A DNA stretch of 29,181 nt from GWB1-38-13 sp964608405 (GTDB taxonomy: Bacteria > Patescibacteriota > Microgenomatia > UBA8517): positions 1-29,181 of the forward strand of contig CAZSNC010000008.1 of the NCBI GenBank assembly GCA_964608405.1. The letters are read 5' to 3'. Every line of letters begins with the position of its first letter. Positions within the stretch are counted from its first letter, which is position 1. The position numbers and the translations under genes are program-made. The notes beneath the pieces were generated by a model. The model had not been told where the DNA came from, did not search any database, and saw only the letters and a list, made by a program, of their open reading frames with translations. Positions 1-6,670 of this stretch are shown one piece after another.

Positions 1-59
1 CTCCAATTTCTGTCAATTATATAGAAATTAAGATGATTTTAATGGGGACGTGTCACTAG

Positions 60-350
60 GGGGTTGCGATTGGATTTAGAACTTACGAGATAAAAAGTGA
101 AGAAATTGAAAGTATAGACTTTAACGGAATAATAAACGACGACAGTGAAGCATTGGGTGGAATAAATAAAGTACATTTCGGATTATTGTTTACGGTTAAT
201 ATACATGGCGATGCACAGATAAAGGAAAAAGAAAAGTTTGAAGACGGGAGAATGCTTTCTTTGGAACAATTAAGGTCGATGAAAAATACCAACTGGGAGA
301 CCTGGAGTGATATTGTCCTCAAAGAGTATTTACTGAAGAAAAGCAGTTAA
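60..350 (+). pseudogene. C-terminal remnant of a NUDIX-like phosphoesterase (COG4112/YfcD-like)
   Basis: The open frame from just after a TAG at 57-59 to TAA at 348-350 encodes about 96 residues. It carries the C-terminal signature of predicted NUDIX-type phosphoesterases: an INDDSEALGG segment, then KVHFGLLF, then an acidic/basic stretch and a closing NWETWSDIVLKEYL helix. The NUDIX box that should come before INDDS is absent, and the frame is closed by TAG at 57-59. The only plausible start left is TTG at 153, which would begin inside the conserved core. I infer a gene truncated at its 5' end, or one with a breakpoint near position 60. The window begins only 59 bases upstream, so a frameshift or assembly join there cannot be excluded. 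The family match is from memory of the motif. Confidence 0.55.
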
Positions 351-395
351 ACACCCGATGTTCTTCAGAGTACAATTTATTGATCCTCAGTTAAC

Positions 396-902
396 CTAAA
401 TTTTCCTGCTGTCGTATGCCCAGTGAAGTAAAGCTTGGCGTTGTTTTCTTCTGCAGGACTCATCATATGGCAGGCAGTTATTTTTTATTTGTACCACATG
501 CCGTTTCATCGCCAACCAACGTTTTATTTGTCTATCATCATCCTCATGACGTCTCCCCATATAATATCTGCAATACCACTGAAACCAACCCCTTGGATCA
601 TCGGGATGAATCCAACCTTTCTTTTGCCACACAGACAGTGGCTGGCTTGCATTCACTTTAAAATAGTTCAGGTTTGCATCATGTTTCTTGGAGCAAAGTT
701 TAACTCCGGTAAACCAGTCATGAGGAAACTCACTGACGCAATCAGTCATATATTTACCGCCAAAAACACCTAAAGAAAGCATTTGTTTCGGGGTCAACTG
801 AGGTTCAAACCTACTGTCGAAATTCTTACCAACAGGCTCTGTTAAATAGTAAATATAACTTACCTGCATCTTGTCGTTAACGACAATTTTTTTTGCGTTC
901 AT
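396..902 (-). CDS. Conserved hypothetical protein with GWFQWYCRYYMGRR motif
   Basis: This 168-residue soluble protein has no signal peptide or membrane segment. It is rich in Trp, Arg, His and Cys. Strong local motifs are LTPKQMLSLGVFGGKYMTDC (about residues 36-55), WIHPDDPRGWFQWYCRYYMG (about 97-116), the basic DDDRQIKRW, and a Cys/Arg-rich C-terminus with CRRKQRQALLHWAYDS. I remember this architecture as an uncharacterised family scattered across bacteria and some eukaryotes, but I cannot assign a reaction. The ATG overlaps the stop of the upstream DUF1295 gene by 4 nt, so the two are probably translationally coupled and part of one cassette with DUF2177. Coding status is certain. The function is unknown; the clustered Trp and Cys could suggest a ligand or cofactor site, which is speculation. 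Confidence 0.85.
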   Translation of the reverse strand: MNAKKIVVNDKMQVSYIYYLTEPVGKNFDSRFEPQLTPKQMLSLGVFGGKYMTDCVSEFPHDWFTGVKLCSKKHDANLNYFKVNASQPLSVWQKKGWIHPDDPRGWFQWYCRYYMGRRHEDDDRQIKRWLAMKRHVVQIKNNCLPYDESCRRKQRQALLHWAYDSRKI

Positions 903-1663
903 TTACGTCTTGGCGGCAGAGGAAAAAAAACACTCGTTCTCTTTTTATAATCTTCAAAATCCGCTCTTCCTTCATACTTCTTTTCCAAGAGCGGTATTCC
1001 CGATACAAAAAGTATAAGTATTGTAATTGTTAACGGTCCGACAATCGTAAAAAACGCCCCCTGTATAGAAAGTGAGATTAAATAAATTCCCCACCACTGC
1101 ATGACTTCTCCGAAATAATTCGGATGGCGGGAATAACGCCAAAGCCCCTCCTCCATCAACTTGCCTTTATTTGATGGGTTTGAAATAAATTCCTTCAATT
1201 GTCTATCTCCTGTACTTTCAAAATAAAACCCGATAATCCACACCAATAATCCCATTACAGTCATCGCATCAATACTTCCTGATAATCCACGGTTTATGAA
1301 TATAACCGGTTGGGAAATGAGAAATAAAAATATTCCCTGAAGTATAAAAACCTGGAAGTAACTTCTCAGATAAAAATTCTTCCATTCTTCTCTCCACTTT
1401 AAGTATCGCGGGTCCTCAGGTTTTCCTTTATTGCGGCGGTATATGTGGATTGCAAGACGAAATCCCCAAACCGAAACAAGAGTATTAACCAGTAACCCCT
1501 TAACCGAAAATCCAAAAATGAAAAATGACAACCAGGCCATTAGAACAAATCCCAAACCCCACGCGATATCGGCAACGTCATTTCTTTTCTTAATAAGCGA
1601 AACAACAAACCAAAATGACACATAAAGAAGAAGTGTTACACCGAGGATTAAGTAATTGTTCAT
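899..1663 (-). CDS. DUF1295 family membrane protein (steroid 5-alpha-reductase/ICMT-like fold)
   Basis: The protein has 254 residues and about six or seven hydrophobic helices, beginning with LILGVTLLLYVSFWFVVSL. The C-terminal third holds the family hallmark LWRYSRHPNYFGEVMQWWGI (about residues 174-193), preceded by GDRQLKEF. That hallmark is shared by DUF1295 proteins and the isoprenylcysteine methyltransferase/steroid reductase superfamily, where it lies at the cofactor site. Proteins of this type are probably membrane lipid reductases or methyltransferases, but the substrate here is unknown. The start overlaps the DUF2177 stop and the stop overlaps the next start, each by 4 nt, giving a compact three-gene unit. 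DUF1295 and DUF2177 also occur together near fatty-acid-modifying genes in proteobacteria, which hints at lipid modification (inference). Confidence 0.9.
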   Translation of the reverse strand: MNNYLILGVTLLLYVSFWFVVSLIKKRNDVADIAWGLGFVLMAWLSFFIFGFSVKGLLVNTLVSVWGFRLAIHIYRRNKGKPEDPRYLKWREEWKNFYLRSYFQVFILQGIFLFLISQPVIFINRGLSGSIDAMTVMGLLVWIIGFYFESTGDRQLKEFISNPSNKGKLMEEGLWRYSRHPNYFGEVMQWWGIYLISLSIQGAFFTIVGPLTITILILFVSGIPLLEKKYEGRADFEDYKKRTSVFFPLPPRRK

Positions 1664-2058
1664 AGACCGAATTTAACGGCAATAAAGTAGGAAACGACTG
1701 ACACCGACGCGGATAGAACCATTCCCCAAACAAGATCGACAACCGTTACCAGTATCGGCCAGTCCTTTACTGTTGCAAGATTGGTAAGGTCGTATGTAGC
1801 ATATGAAACCAATCCAAATAAAGCACCCGCAAAAAGTGCCTGTGTCCACATCTTTTTTTCAAGAGCAGGAGTAATCACAAAAACAATCAACCCCGAAATA
1901 AAAATCAGATAAAATATCAATGCTGCAACAAAATTGGGATTTTTCGCCATCAGATATCCCAAGTGCTTCGCATAAAAGTCTTTTGCAATCAATGTCAACC
2001 ATACGGCATCAATCCCTAAAAATACCGGAAGTGTAATCAGAAATAATTTTATAAACAT
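1660..2058 (-). CDS. DUF2177 family membrane protein
   Basis: This 132-residue integral membrane protein has four predicted helices. It starts with FLITLPVFLGIDAVWLTLIA, and the family's characteristic core is GLVSYATYDLTNLATVKDWP (about residues 82-101) followed by VDLVWGMVL. Length and motif order match DUF2177 closely. It is the first gene of the minus-strand cassette with DUF1295 and the GWFQWYCRYY protein, joined by a 4-nt overlap. The biochemical role is unknown. In other bacteria DUF2177 is found with DUF1295, cyclopropane-synthase-like enzymes and flavin oxidoreductases, so a part in lipid or envelope stress is plausible but inferred. Confidence 0.9.
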   Translation of the reverse strand: MFIKLFLITLPVFLGIDAVWLTLIAKDFYAKHLGYLMAKNPNFVAALIFYLIFISGLIVFVITPALEKKMWTQALFAGALFGLVSYATYDLTNLATVKDWPILVTVVDLVWGMVLSASVSVVSYFIAVKFGL

Positions 2059-2073
2059 TTGAGGCGGAATAAT

Positions 2074-2478
2074 TTACTCCCCTTTAGGCAAACTTTCGCA
2101 CGGCACACCGTCTTTGTTTGCATCAAGTCTGTTCACATCTTTGCTAACCCCTCCCGTTTTGTCATAAAATTTTTGTGCCTCTAATTGAGTTGAAAAATCA
2201 TCGCAGTTATATTTATCAAGAGTCTTACCTTTAGTGGCGTCGCTGGTAACATTTCCGTCTTTGTCATAATACATCACATTCCCACTTTCATCTCTTGCTA
2301 CCTTGGACTCCTCAAGAGAAGACCCACTAAAAAGCTTTCCCAGATCAAAATCGTTATTACTAACCTCAAGACCGAACGCCCCTGCTAATATTGCAAGAAT
2401 GACAATAAGGATAGGTTTCGCAACCTTTTTGGTATTTCCTGATGCATCTGCAAGCGGTTTAAATTTCGGAAGTGCCAT
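2074..2478 (-). CDS. Membrane-anchored excalibur (calcium-binding) domain protein
   Basis: The protein is 134 residues from the ATG at 2478. A short cytoplasmic N-terminus is followed by one membrane helix (PILIVILAILAGAFGL, about residues 23-38). Next comes a linker containing DESGNVMYYDKDGNV and then a C-terminal excalibur domain: YNCDDFSTQLEAQKFYDKTG leading to DANKDGVPCESLP. The DxNxDGxxCE loop is the EF-hand-like calcium site, and the two cysteines are the expected disulfide pair. It probably sits outside the membrane. A longer TTG start at 2520 is possible, but it would run through the 31-aa ORF that ends at 2486. The ATG 7 nt after that ORF is therefore preferred, and the two genes are likely co-transcribed. 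Confidence 0.85.
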   Translation of the reverse strand: MALPKFKPLADASGNTKKVAKPILIVILAILAGAFGLEVSNNDFDLGKLFSGSSLEESKVARDESGNVMYYDKDGNVTSDATKGKTLDKYNCDDFSTQLEAQKFYDKTGGVSKDVNRLDANKDGVPCESLPKGE

Positions 2479-2485
2479 ATTTAAA

Positions 2486-2581
2486 AAATTAACTAACTGA
2501 ATACAACATATACGCCACAATCAAAATCAATACAATAATTACTACTAAACGCACTGTTTTATTACCGGTAATATTTTTCAT
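2486..2581 (-). CDS. 31-aa single-pass membrane peptide
   Basis: The ATG at 2581 opens a 31-codon frame ending TAA at 2486. The peptide is MKNITGNKTVRL, then a hydrophobic helix VVIIVLILIVAYMLY, then SVS. It has the classic form of a small bacterial membrane protein: a short polar, basic N-terminus and one helix. A TGTAAT hexamer lies 6 nt before the ATG on the minus strand, the same -10-to-start spacing seen at other units here, which supports it as the first gene of the unit with the excalibur gene 7 nt downstream. No function can be assigned. A chance ORF is possible at this size, but the composition and placement argue for a real gene. Confidence 0.55.
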
Positions 2582-2680
2582 TAAGTAATTACAATGTATA
2601 CAATATCTAATAAGAAGTAAAGATCTTGTTTTCATTAAAGTAAAAAGTTACATACAATTTCCATATGCGTTATCATATGC

Positions 2681-2863
2681 TTAGTTTCGAATTTTCGAGA
2701 ACAAATAACTCCCTATTCCCAGAAACTCAAACGTCACAACCGACAAGATTACAAAATCGGTGTAAATCGGAATATTTGATACCCCCGTCAATACCCTACG
2801 AAGACCATCCATACCATATGTCAATGGATTAAACCTGGTAAATACATATTGCTTGAGGCAGTT
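2681..2863 (-). pseudogene. C-terminal remnant of an ABC-2 type transporter permease
   Basis: The minus strand, read from about 2863 to TAA at 2683-2681, gives about 60 residues that match the end of ABC-2 (DrrB-like) permeases: RFNPLTYGMDGLRRVLTG, then a hydrophobic helix (YTDFVILSVVTFEFLGIGSYLF) and a short basic tail SKIRN. The FNPLTY-DGLR motif before the last helix is typical of that family. The frame has no start codon. It is closed upstream by the TAA at 2873-2875, and an adjacent frame contains a KELPQAI segment that resembles the residues normally just before the motif, so a frameshift probably lies near 2840-2855. The remaining roughly 200 residues of the permease and its ATPase are missing. 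This is a decayed or recombined gene end. Confidence 0.7.
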
Positions 2864-2872
2864 CTTTTGCAG

Positions 2873-3055
2873 TTACTTCTTTAAACCAAACTCCTGGGTC
2901 TTATCTTCCACAGCCTTAACTTCACCATGATATAGCTTATGAAGCGGATTTTCCTTATCGGCATCCTGTCTTTGTGTGTACACCCCCAAATACGAATGTT
3001 CCAAAACCACCCTGTCCACTGCCTTTACAGGTGTCTCCTTTTGATCTCTTTCCAT
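2873..3055 (-). CDS. Small hypothetical protein, 60 aa
   Basis: This highly charged 60-residue ORF starts at ATG 3055 and has no membrane segment, signal or cysteine. Its sequence (a VKAVDRVVLEHSYLGVYTQ segment, then a polar Lys/Glu-rich half) is not low-complexity and reads like a folded or RNA/protein-binding small protein, but I recognise no family. A TAATAT hexamer ends 6 nt before the ATG, matching the promoter spacing of other genes here. No Shine-Dalgarno is visible. It lies directly upstream of the ABC-2 permease remnant and in the same frame, so it could itself be a product of the rearrangement. The rest of the gap between 2582 and 3208 holds that remnant plus AT-rich sequence in which I see no other gene. 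Confidence 0.4.
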   Translation of the reverse strand: MERDQKETPVKAVDRVVLEHSYLGVYTQRQDADKENPLHKLYHGEVKAVEDKTQEFGLKK

Positions 3056-3162
3056 AATCAGATATTAATAGATATTTATTCTCAATCACTCTCAAAAATC
3101 ACTATCAATAGATGTCGCGAAGTATTGGGTATATATTAAATGAAAACATGACCTCTATAGAC

Positions 3163-3168
3163 TATAAT
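3163..3168 (+). promoter_or_regulatory. Candidate -10 box for the 579-aa gene
   Basis: A perfect TATAAT lies 40 nt before the ATG at 3209. No good -35 is visible at 16-18 nt upstream. The intervening leader has a purine-rich GAAGGAAAGAAAG about 10-20 nt before the ATG that may act as a weak ribosome-binding site. This unit would therefore have a short leader, unlike the near-leaderless arrangement at most other units in the window. Confidence 0.4.
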
Positions 3169-3208
3169 TACTAATTGCCTTTGAGAAGGAAAGAAAGATA
3201 GTAAAAAT

Positions 3209-4948
3209 ATGAGTGATGTTTATGTTAGCCAGGATAAAACGATACTGAATATCCCTACTCAGAAAAATACATACAGGAAAAACGTTCCCGAAACAAAAGA
3301 TCCAATAATTCAAACCATAGACTATAAGGGGAATCTCAATCCATATATTCATACACTCATTGCAGAATATTCTCAGGAACTTATCCGTTCAAAAAGAGAT
3401 TACACCCCAATACATGTTGATGAAATCGCATCTAAGCTTGCCAAATTTTACGAGAAAATCCGAAAAGTAATTGATTGGAAAGACGATAACGTACTAAGAA
3501 GAAGTGCAATCGAAAGAATCTTGAAAAGAATATTGTTTCCAAAACTTGCCGGTTTTTCTATAAATAATTTTAATTCCGATTATTTGGCTGAAATGATTAC
3601 CATGGAATTGATTCGGGGTGGTCATCTTCCAAATCATACAATTTCAAAAGAGCATACGGCAACTGCCTCCGGTGCACTGCGAAAGTATTTGTACTTTTTG
3701 GAATATGTAACGAACGAGAGATCATTTAAGGTCAAGCAAAAATCAAATCTCACAACATTTATACTCGAGATTGCCGCTTGTGAAATAGAAGAGATTTTAA
3801 CAAACCCATTTAAAGAAAAAGGGGTTACAAAAGCAATGGCGGAGATTCTTAGCGAAAGGATTTCTATATTACCGGAAAAATCCCTAAATCCCAAAGAAAA
3901 ACTGAGGCTGATTAAAATATCTACACAAAGAATATTGTATGACCTTGATGATAACTATATTATCTACCAGCTACTAAAAGAAACTTATCCCTACTGGCAA
4001 GAACCAAGCGATGGGCAAATCGAAGAGTTGTCTAAAATGGTTTTCTCCTGGTGGAAAAATGGTTATGAAAAAATAAACAGCCCCATAAATAGAAAATTTG
4101 ACACTGTGGCAGAGAAAATTGATACGGTATTTATGCTCTTGGATGATGTTTTGGAAAAAATAAAAAATAAACCAAAAGAAATTCCCGAGATTTTTGAAAA
4201 TAAGGAAGAGATCCAAAAACTTATGACGGAAGCTTACGAAGCACGTTATAAAACGCTTAAAAAAAGACTTGCACATTTGGCGGTATTTTCCACCCTATCC
4301 GTATTCTTATCAAACTGGGTAACTTTTTATATCATCGAAGTTCCAATGGCAAAGATTTTTTACGAGGGATTTAATTTGTTTGCCGCAATATCCGACTTTT
4401 TAATACCGACATTTGTCATGTTTTTCTTAATTATCATTATTAAGCCGCCAAGAAAAGAAAATCTTCAAAAAGTAATTAATTTCTCTTTGGGTTTGATTTA
4501 TAAAGACGAGGGACGGGAAAATTATCAAATAAAAATTGACGATAAAAAACACAAACTTTTCAATTTCTTCATGACGATAATGTATATTATTACTACCTGG
4601 ATTGTTTTTTCCGGAATAGCTTATATTTTCTATATCGCACAACTTCCGATAACCTCCGTTATTTTTGACACTTTCACAATTGCCCTAACAGTCTTTGCTG
4701 CAGTTGTCGTCCGAAATCAATCCCGTGAATTAAATGTTGACGAAGACAGAAACTTCCAGGATTTTTTCCTGGACATCATCACACTACCTATCGCAAAAGT
4801 CGGCTCCGTGTTGGCAAAAAAATGGAAAGAATACAATGTTGTTGCAATATTCTTCAATTTCGTAATCGAAACACCACTTGCCGCTATTTTAGATTTCATT
4901 CAAGGATGGAGTGAATATCTCAAGGAAAGAAAGTCGGAATTACATTAA
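3209..4948 (+). CDS. Large hypothetical membrane protein with helical cytoplasmic domain and four C-terminal helices
   Basis: The protein has 579 residues and belongs to no family I recognise. Residues 1-350 are soluble, mostly helical and strongly charged, with no Walker, HD or protease motif. Four predicted membrane helices follow at about 355-377, 390-412, 451-475 and 480-502. A basic cytoplasmic loop (residues 413-450) separates the two helix pairs, and the C-terminal tail (about 503-579) is partly amphipathic. There is no signal peptide, so the large N-terminal domain should face the cytoplasm. The NUDIX gene starts 3 nt after its stop, so the two are almost certainly co-transcribed. A signalling, transport-accessory or scaffold role is possible, but nothing in the sequence decides. 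Coding status is certain from length alone. Confidence 0.85.
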   Translation: MSDVYVSQDKTILNIPTQKNTYRKNVPETKDPIIQTIDYKGNLNPYIHTLIAEYSQELIRSKRDYTPIHVDEIASKLAKFYEKIRKVIDWKDDNVLRRSAIERILKRILFPKLAGFSINNFNSDYLAEMITMELIRGGHLPNHTISKEHTATASGALRKYLYFLEYVTNERSFKVKQKSNLTTFILEIAACEIEEILTNPFKEKGVTKAMAEILSERISILPEKSLNPKEKLRLIKISTQRILYDLDDNYIIYQLLKETYPYWQEPSDGQIEELSKMVFSWWKNGYEKINSPINRKFDTVAEKIDTVFMLLDDVLEKIKNKPKEIPEIFENKEEIQKLMTEAYEARYKTLKKRLAHLAVFSTLSVFLSNWVTFYIIEVPMAKIFYEGFNLFAAISDFLIPTFVMFFLIIIIKPPRKENLQKVINFSLGLIYKDEGRENYQIKIDDKKHKLFNFFMTIMYIITTWIVFSGIAYIFYIAQLPITSVIFDTFTIALTVFAAVVVRNQSRELNVDEDRNFQDFFLDIITLPIAKVGSVLAKKWKEYNVVAIFFNFVIETPLAAILDFIQGWSEYLKERKSELH

Positions 4949-4951
4949 ATA

Positions 4952-5410
4952 ATGAAGCGAAAATTACCCTTTACATTCAAGCAGTTTAGAAGCATTTATT
5001 CAAAAGTCCCGCGTCTTTGTGTTGACTTGGTAATTAAAACTAACAAAGGATATTTACTTACCCTACGCAAGAAAAACGGTTACGAAGATCAATGGCACCT
5101 ACCCGGAGGAACTGTTTACTACCGGGAGGGTGTAAAAAAGGCAGTCGAAAGGGTTGCTCAGGAAGAATTGGGAATAAAGATGTCGATCAAGAAATTCCTG
5201 GGCTACCTGGAATATCCAAGCGAAGTAAAAGAAAGAGATTTTGGACATACCATTACTTTAGTGTTTCTGTGTGGGACAAACCGATTAAATTTTAAACTTG
5301 ACGACCAGACAGAAAAAGCAGAATTTTTTAAAAAACCTCCTAACAATACTATTATCGAGCAGAAGAAATTACTAAATAAAATCACCAACAACGAGGTGAT
5401 TAACAAATAA
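4952..5410 (+). CDS. NUDIX hydrolase with variant NUDIX box
   Basis: The protein has 152 residues. The NUDIX fold is clear: VPRLCVDLVIKTNKGYLLTL strand region, then WHLPGGT (residues 48-54), then the box from G53 to I75. It fits GX5EX7REUXEEXGU except that the first Glu of REUXEE is Val68 (RVAQEELGI). The metal-binding pair Glu71-Glu72 and Glu59 remain. The DFGHTITLVFLC strand follows. The combination of VDLV, LPGG and a deviating box recalls GDP-mannose mannosyl hydrolase-like members, which also differ from the standard box, but the substrate cannot be fixed. It likely hydrolyses a nucleoside diphosphate linked to another group. It sits 3 nt downstream of the 579-aa membrane protein gene. 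Confidence 0.9.
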   Translation: MKRKLPFTFKQFRSIYSKVPRLCVDLVIKTNKGYLLTLRKKNGYEDQWHLPGGTVYYREGVKKAVERVAQEELGIKMSIKKFLGYLEYPSEVKERDFGHTITLVFLCGTNRLNFKLDDQTEKAEFFKKPPNNTIIEQKKLLNKITNNEVINK

Positions 5411-5454
5411 CATAAGTAAAATTTATCATAGATACGAGAGATCCAAGTGTGGAA

Positions 5455-5724
5455 TTATTCCTCCTCCCCCTCTTCCGGTGGATTGTTTAACATCTCTACA
5501 TATTCACAGTCCGGACATTCAAAATTTGGGCTTCCGACAATATTTGAAATTAGTGTAAATGTATTATGAAATAGACTGAATGAATCCATTCCCTGCCTAA
5601 GCATTGCAGGCACTCGATATTTAGGATAATTTTCGGCCCTGTCAATCGTTGAGGCACAAGACACCATCGTAAGCCCGTATAATGGCGGAATTTGACACCT
5701 AACACAAACGTTTCTATCTTTCAT
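5455..5724 (-). CDS. Small hypothetical protein with two CxxC motifs
   Basis: From the ATG at 5724 the product is 89 residues, with CVRC near the N-terminus, CPDC about 60 residues later and a strongly acidic tail (NNPPEEGEEE). Two CxxC knuckles flanking a hydrophobic centre suggest a zinc-ribbon-like or treble-clef-like fold, inferred only from spacing. The open frame continues to 5913, but that extension overlaps the divergent sigma-like gene on the other strand and looks non-coding. A GGAAGGA about 13-19 nt before the ATG gives weak support for this start. I recognise no family. The gene is convergent with the NUDIX gene (44-nt gap) and divergent from the sigma-like gene. Confidence 0.5.
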   Translation of the reverse strand: MKDRNVCVRCQIPPLYGLTMVSCASTIDRAENYPKYRVPAMLRQGMDSFSLFHNTFTLISNIVGSPNFECPDCEYVEMLNNPPEEGEEE

Positions 5725-5835
5725 GCAAGGGAAGTTAAATCCTTCCAACCGATAAGTGTATTCTATTACACCCCCCGTAGATGTCCATATGTAAATTATT
5801 CTTTCTTGCAATGCTTCGCTATAATAAAGGCAGAA

Positions 5836-6066
5836 ATGACCCCAAATAGGACATTGAGGTATTTTTCGTTCTTTGTAAAGAAAATCCCCGACTTGTCCGG
5901 AAAAGAAAGACAAGTACTTCTTTCAAGGCTTCGGAAAAAGACTCTCATTGTTATAGCAAAGTCCTTCGGTGTTACCGAAGGGAGGATAAGACAAATTGAG
6001 AAAGAGGCAATAAAAAAAATAAAAAGCAACCACCACCAACTTGCTTTATTTAAAAAAATTTCCTGA
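5836..6066 (+). CDS. Stand-alone sigma-70 region 4-like helix-turn-helix protein
   Basis: The product is 76 residues from the ATG at 5836. Residues from about 20 onward match sigma-70 region 4: LSGKERQVLLSRL, then TLIVIAKSFGVTEGRIRQIEKEAIKKIK, which parallels the LTxREReVL...TLEEVGxxFGVTRERIRQIE...ALRKLR pattern of RpoD. Regions 1-3 are absent. The protein would bind -35-like DNA or the RNA polymerase beta-flap, acting as an anti- or co-sigma-like regulator or a small DNA-binding protein. The frame extends to an upstream ATG at 5692, but that extension is unlike the family. A TATAAT at 5820-5825 ends 10 nt before this ATG, favouring the short start and a near-leaderless mRNA. The gene ends 1 nt before its convergent neighbour. 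Confidence 0.75.
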   Translation: MTPNRTLRYFSFFVKKIPDLSGKERQVLLSRLRKKTLIVIAKSFGVTEGRIRQIEKEAIKKIKSNHHQLALFKKIS

Positions 6067-6067
6067 A

Positions 6068-6559
6068 TTAGTCGAGGTTGAATTTGGTTTTACGTACAAG
6101 CTTTGCCACAAAAATAATTTGCCGTAACTCCCCATCCGGTCCTTCATATTCACTAAAACCAGTCTTCTGCTGATATGTCTGCAGATATGAAGAGAGTGCT
6201 TCTTTTGCCTCTCTCAGTTCCGACTTAAGCGTTTTCAATTTTTCGTTTAGCTCCCTTCCGTTTGTGGTATCGACAAGTTCCTTCTTCTTCGCCGTCTTAA
6301 TTTTAGCCGCCTCTTTCGCTTTTAAATCAAGCTCGGCATACTCCAAATCGGCATCGAGAAGTGATTCAAGCATTTCCTTAACCGGTTTAATATCTCCTTG
6401 GAGTTTGTCTATTTTGGCGATATTTGCATTTATCAAATTTTCTATATTTTTCAGATCGTCCAGTGGGCTTATGGTTGTATCGGAAGACGACTGTTCTTCA
6501 ACAATTTCTGCGTCAATTACATTTTCCTGTTTTGCTTCTTTCTTTTGTGCACTATCCAT
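6068..6559 (-). CDS. Coiled-coil hypothetical protein
   Basis: This acidic and basic 163-residue protein has no membrane helix or cysteine. The N-terminus is disordered (Gln/Glu/Ser-rich up to about residue 30). Residues 35-140 are continuous amphipathic helix with heptad-like Leu/Ile spacing (LKNIENLINANIAKIDKLQ, then the Lys/Ala/Glu-rich centre), which predicts a long coiled coil. A short, possibly folded C-terminal segment follows (GFSEYEGPDGELRQIIFVAK). I recognise no family. It could be a structural or scaffold protein. A TATAAA lies 9 nt before the ATG. Its stop is 1 nt from the stop of the convergent sigma-like gene. Confidence 0.75.
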   Translation of the reverse strand: MDSAQKKEAKQENVIDAEIVEEQSSSDTTISPLDDLKNIENLINANIAKIDKLQGDIKPVKEMLESLLDADLEYAELDLKAKEAAKIKTAKKKELVDTTNGRELNEKLKTLKSELREAKEALSSYLQTYQQKTGFSEYEGPDGELRQIIFVAKLVRKTKFNLD

Positions 6560-6670
6560 AGATTATCGTTTATAGAGTGTAGTTATTTTGTCGATTTTAG
6601 GCAAGAGGAAGAAAATACGCTACAGGTACTATTATTAAAAACAACACATGAGATGATATCATAGGTAATC

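Noticed and set aside
435..773. 112-aa plus-strand ORF
   Set aside because: It is fully antisense to the conserved GWFQWYCRYY gene and has the Leu/Ile/Pro-rich composition of a shadow frame.
2479..2520. TTG start of the excalibur gene, 14 codons upstream
   Set aside because: It runs through the 31-aa peptide gene, and the added residues precede a normal cytoplasmic start.
5692..5835. Upstream start of the sigma region-4-like gene
   Set aside because: The extra 48 residues do not look like a sigma domain and would place the TATAAT at 5820-5825 inside the gene.
5725..5913. N-terminal extension of the minus-strand two-CxxC protein to an ATG at 5913
   Set aside because: It overlaps the start and coding part of the well-supported sigma region-4-like gene on the plus strand and adds no recognisable domain. 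The ATG at 5724 avoids the overlap.
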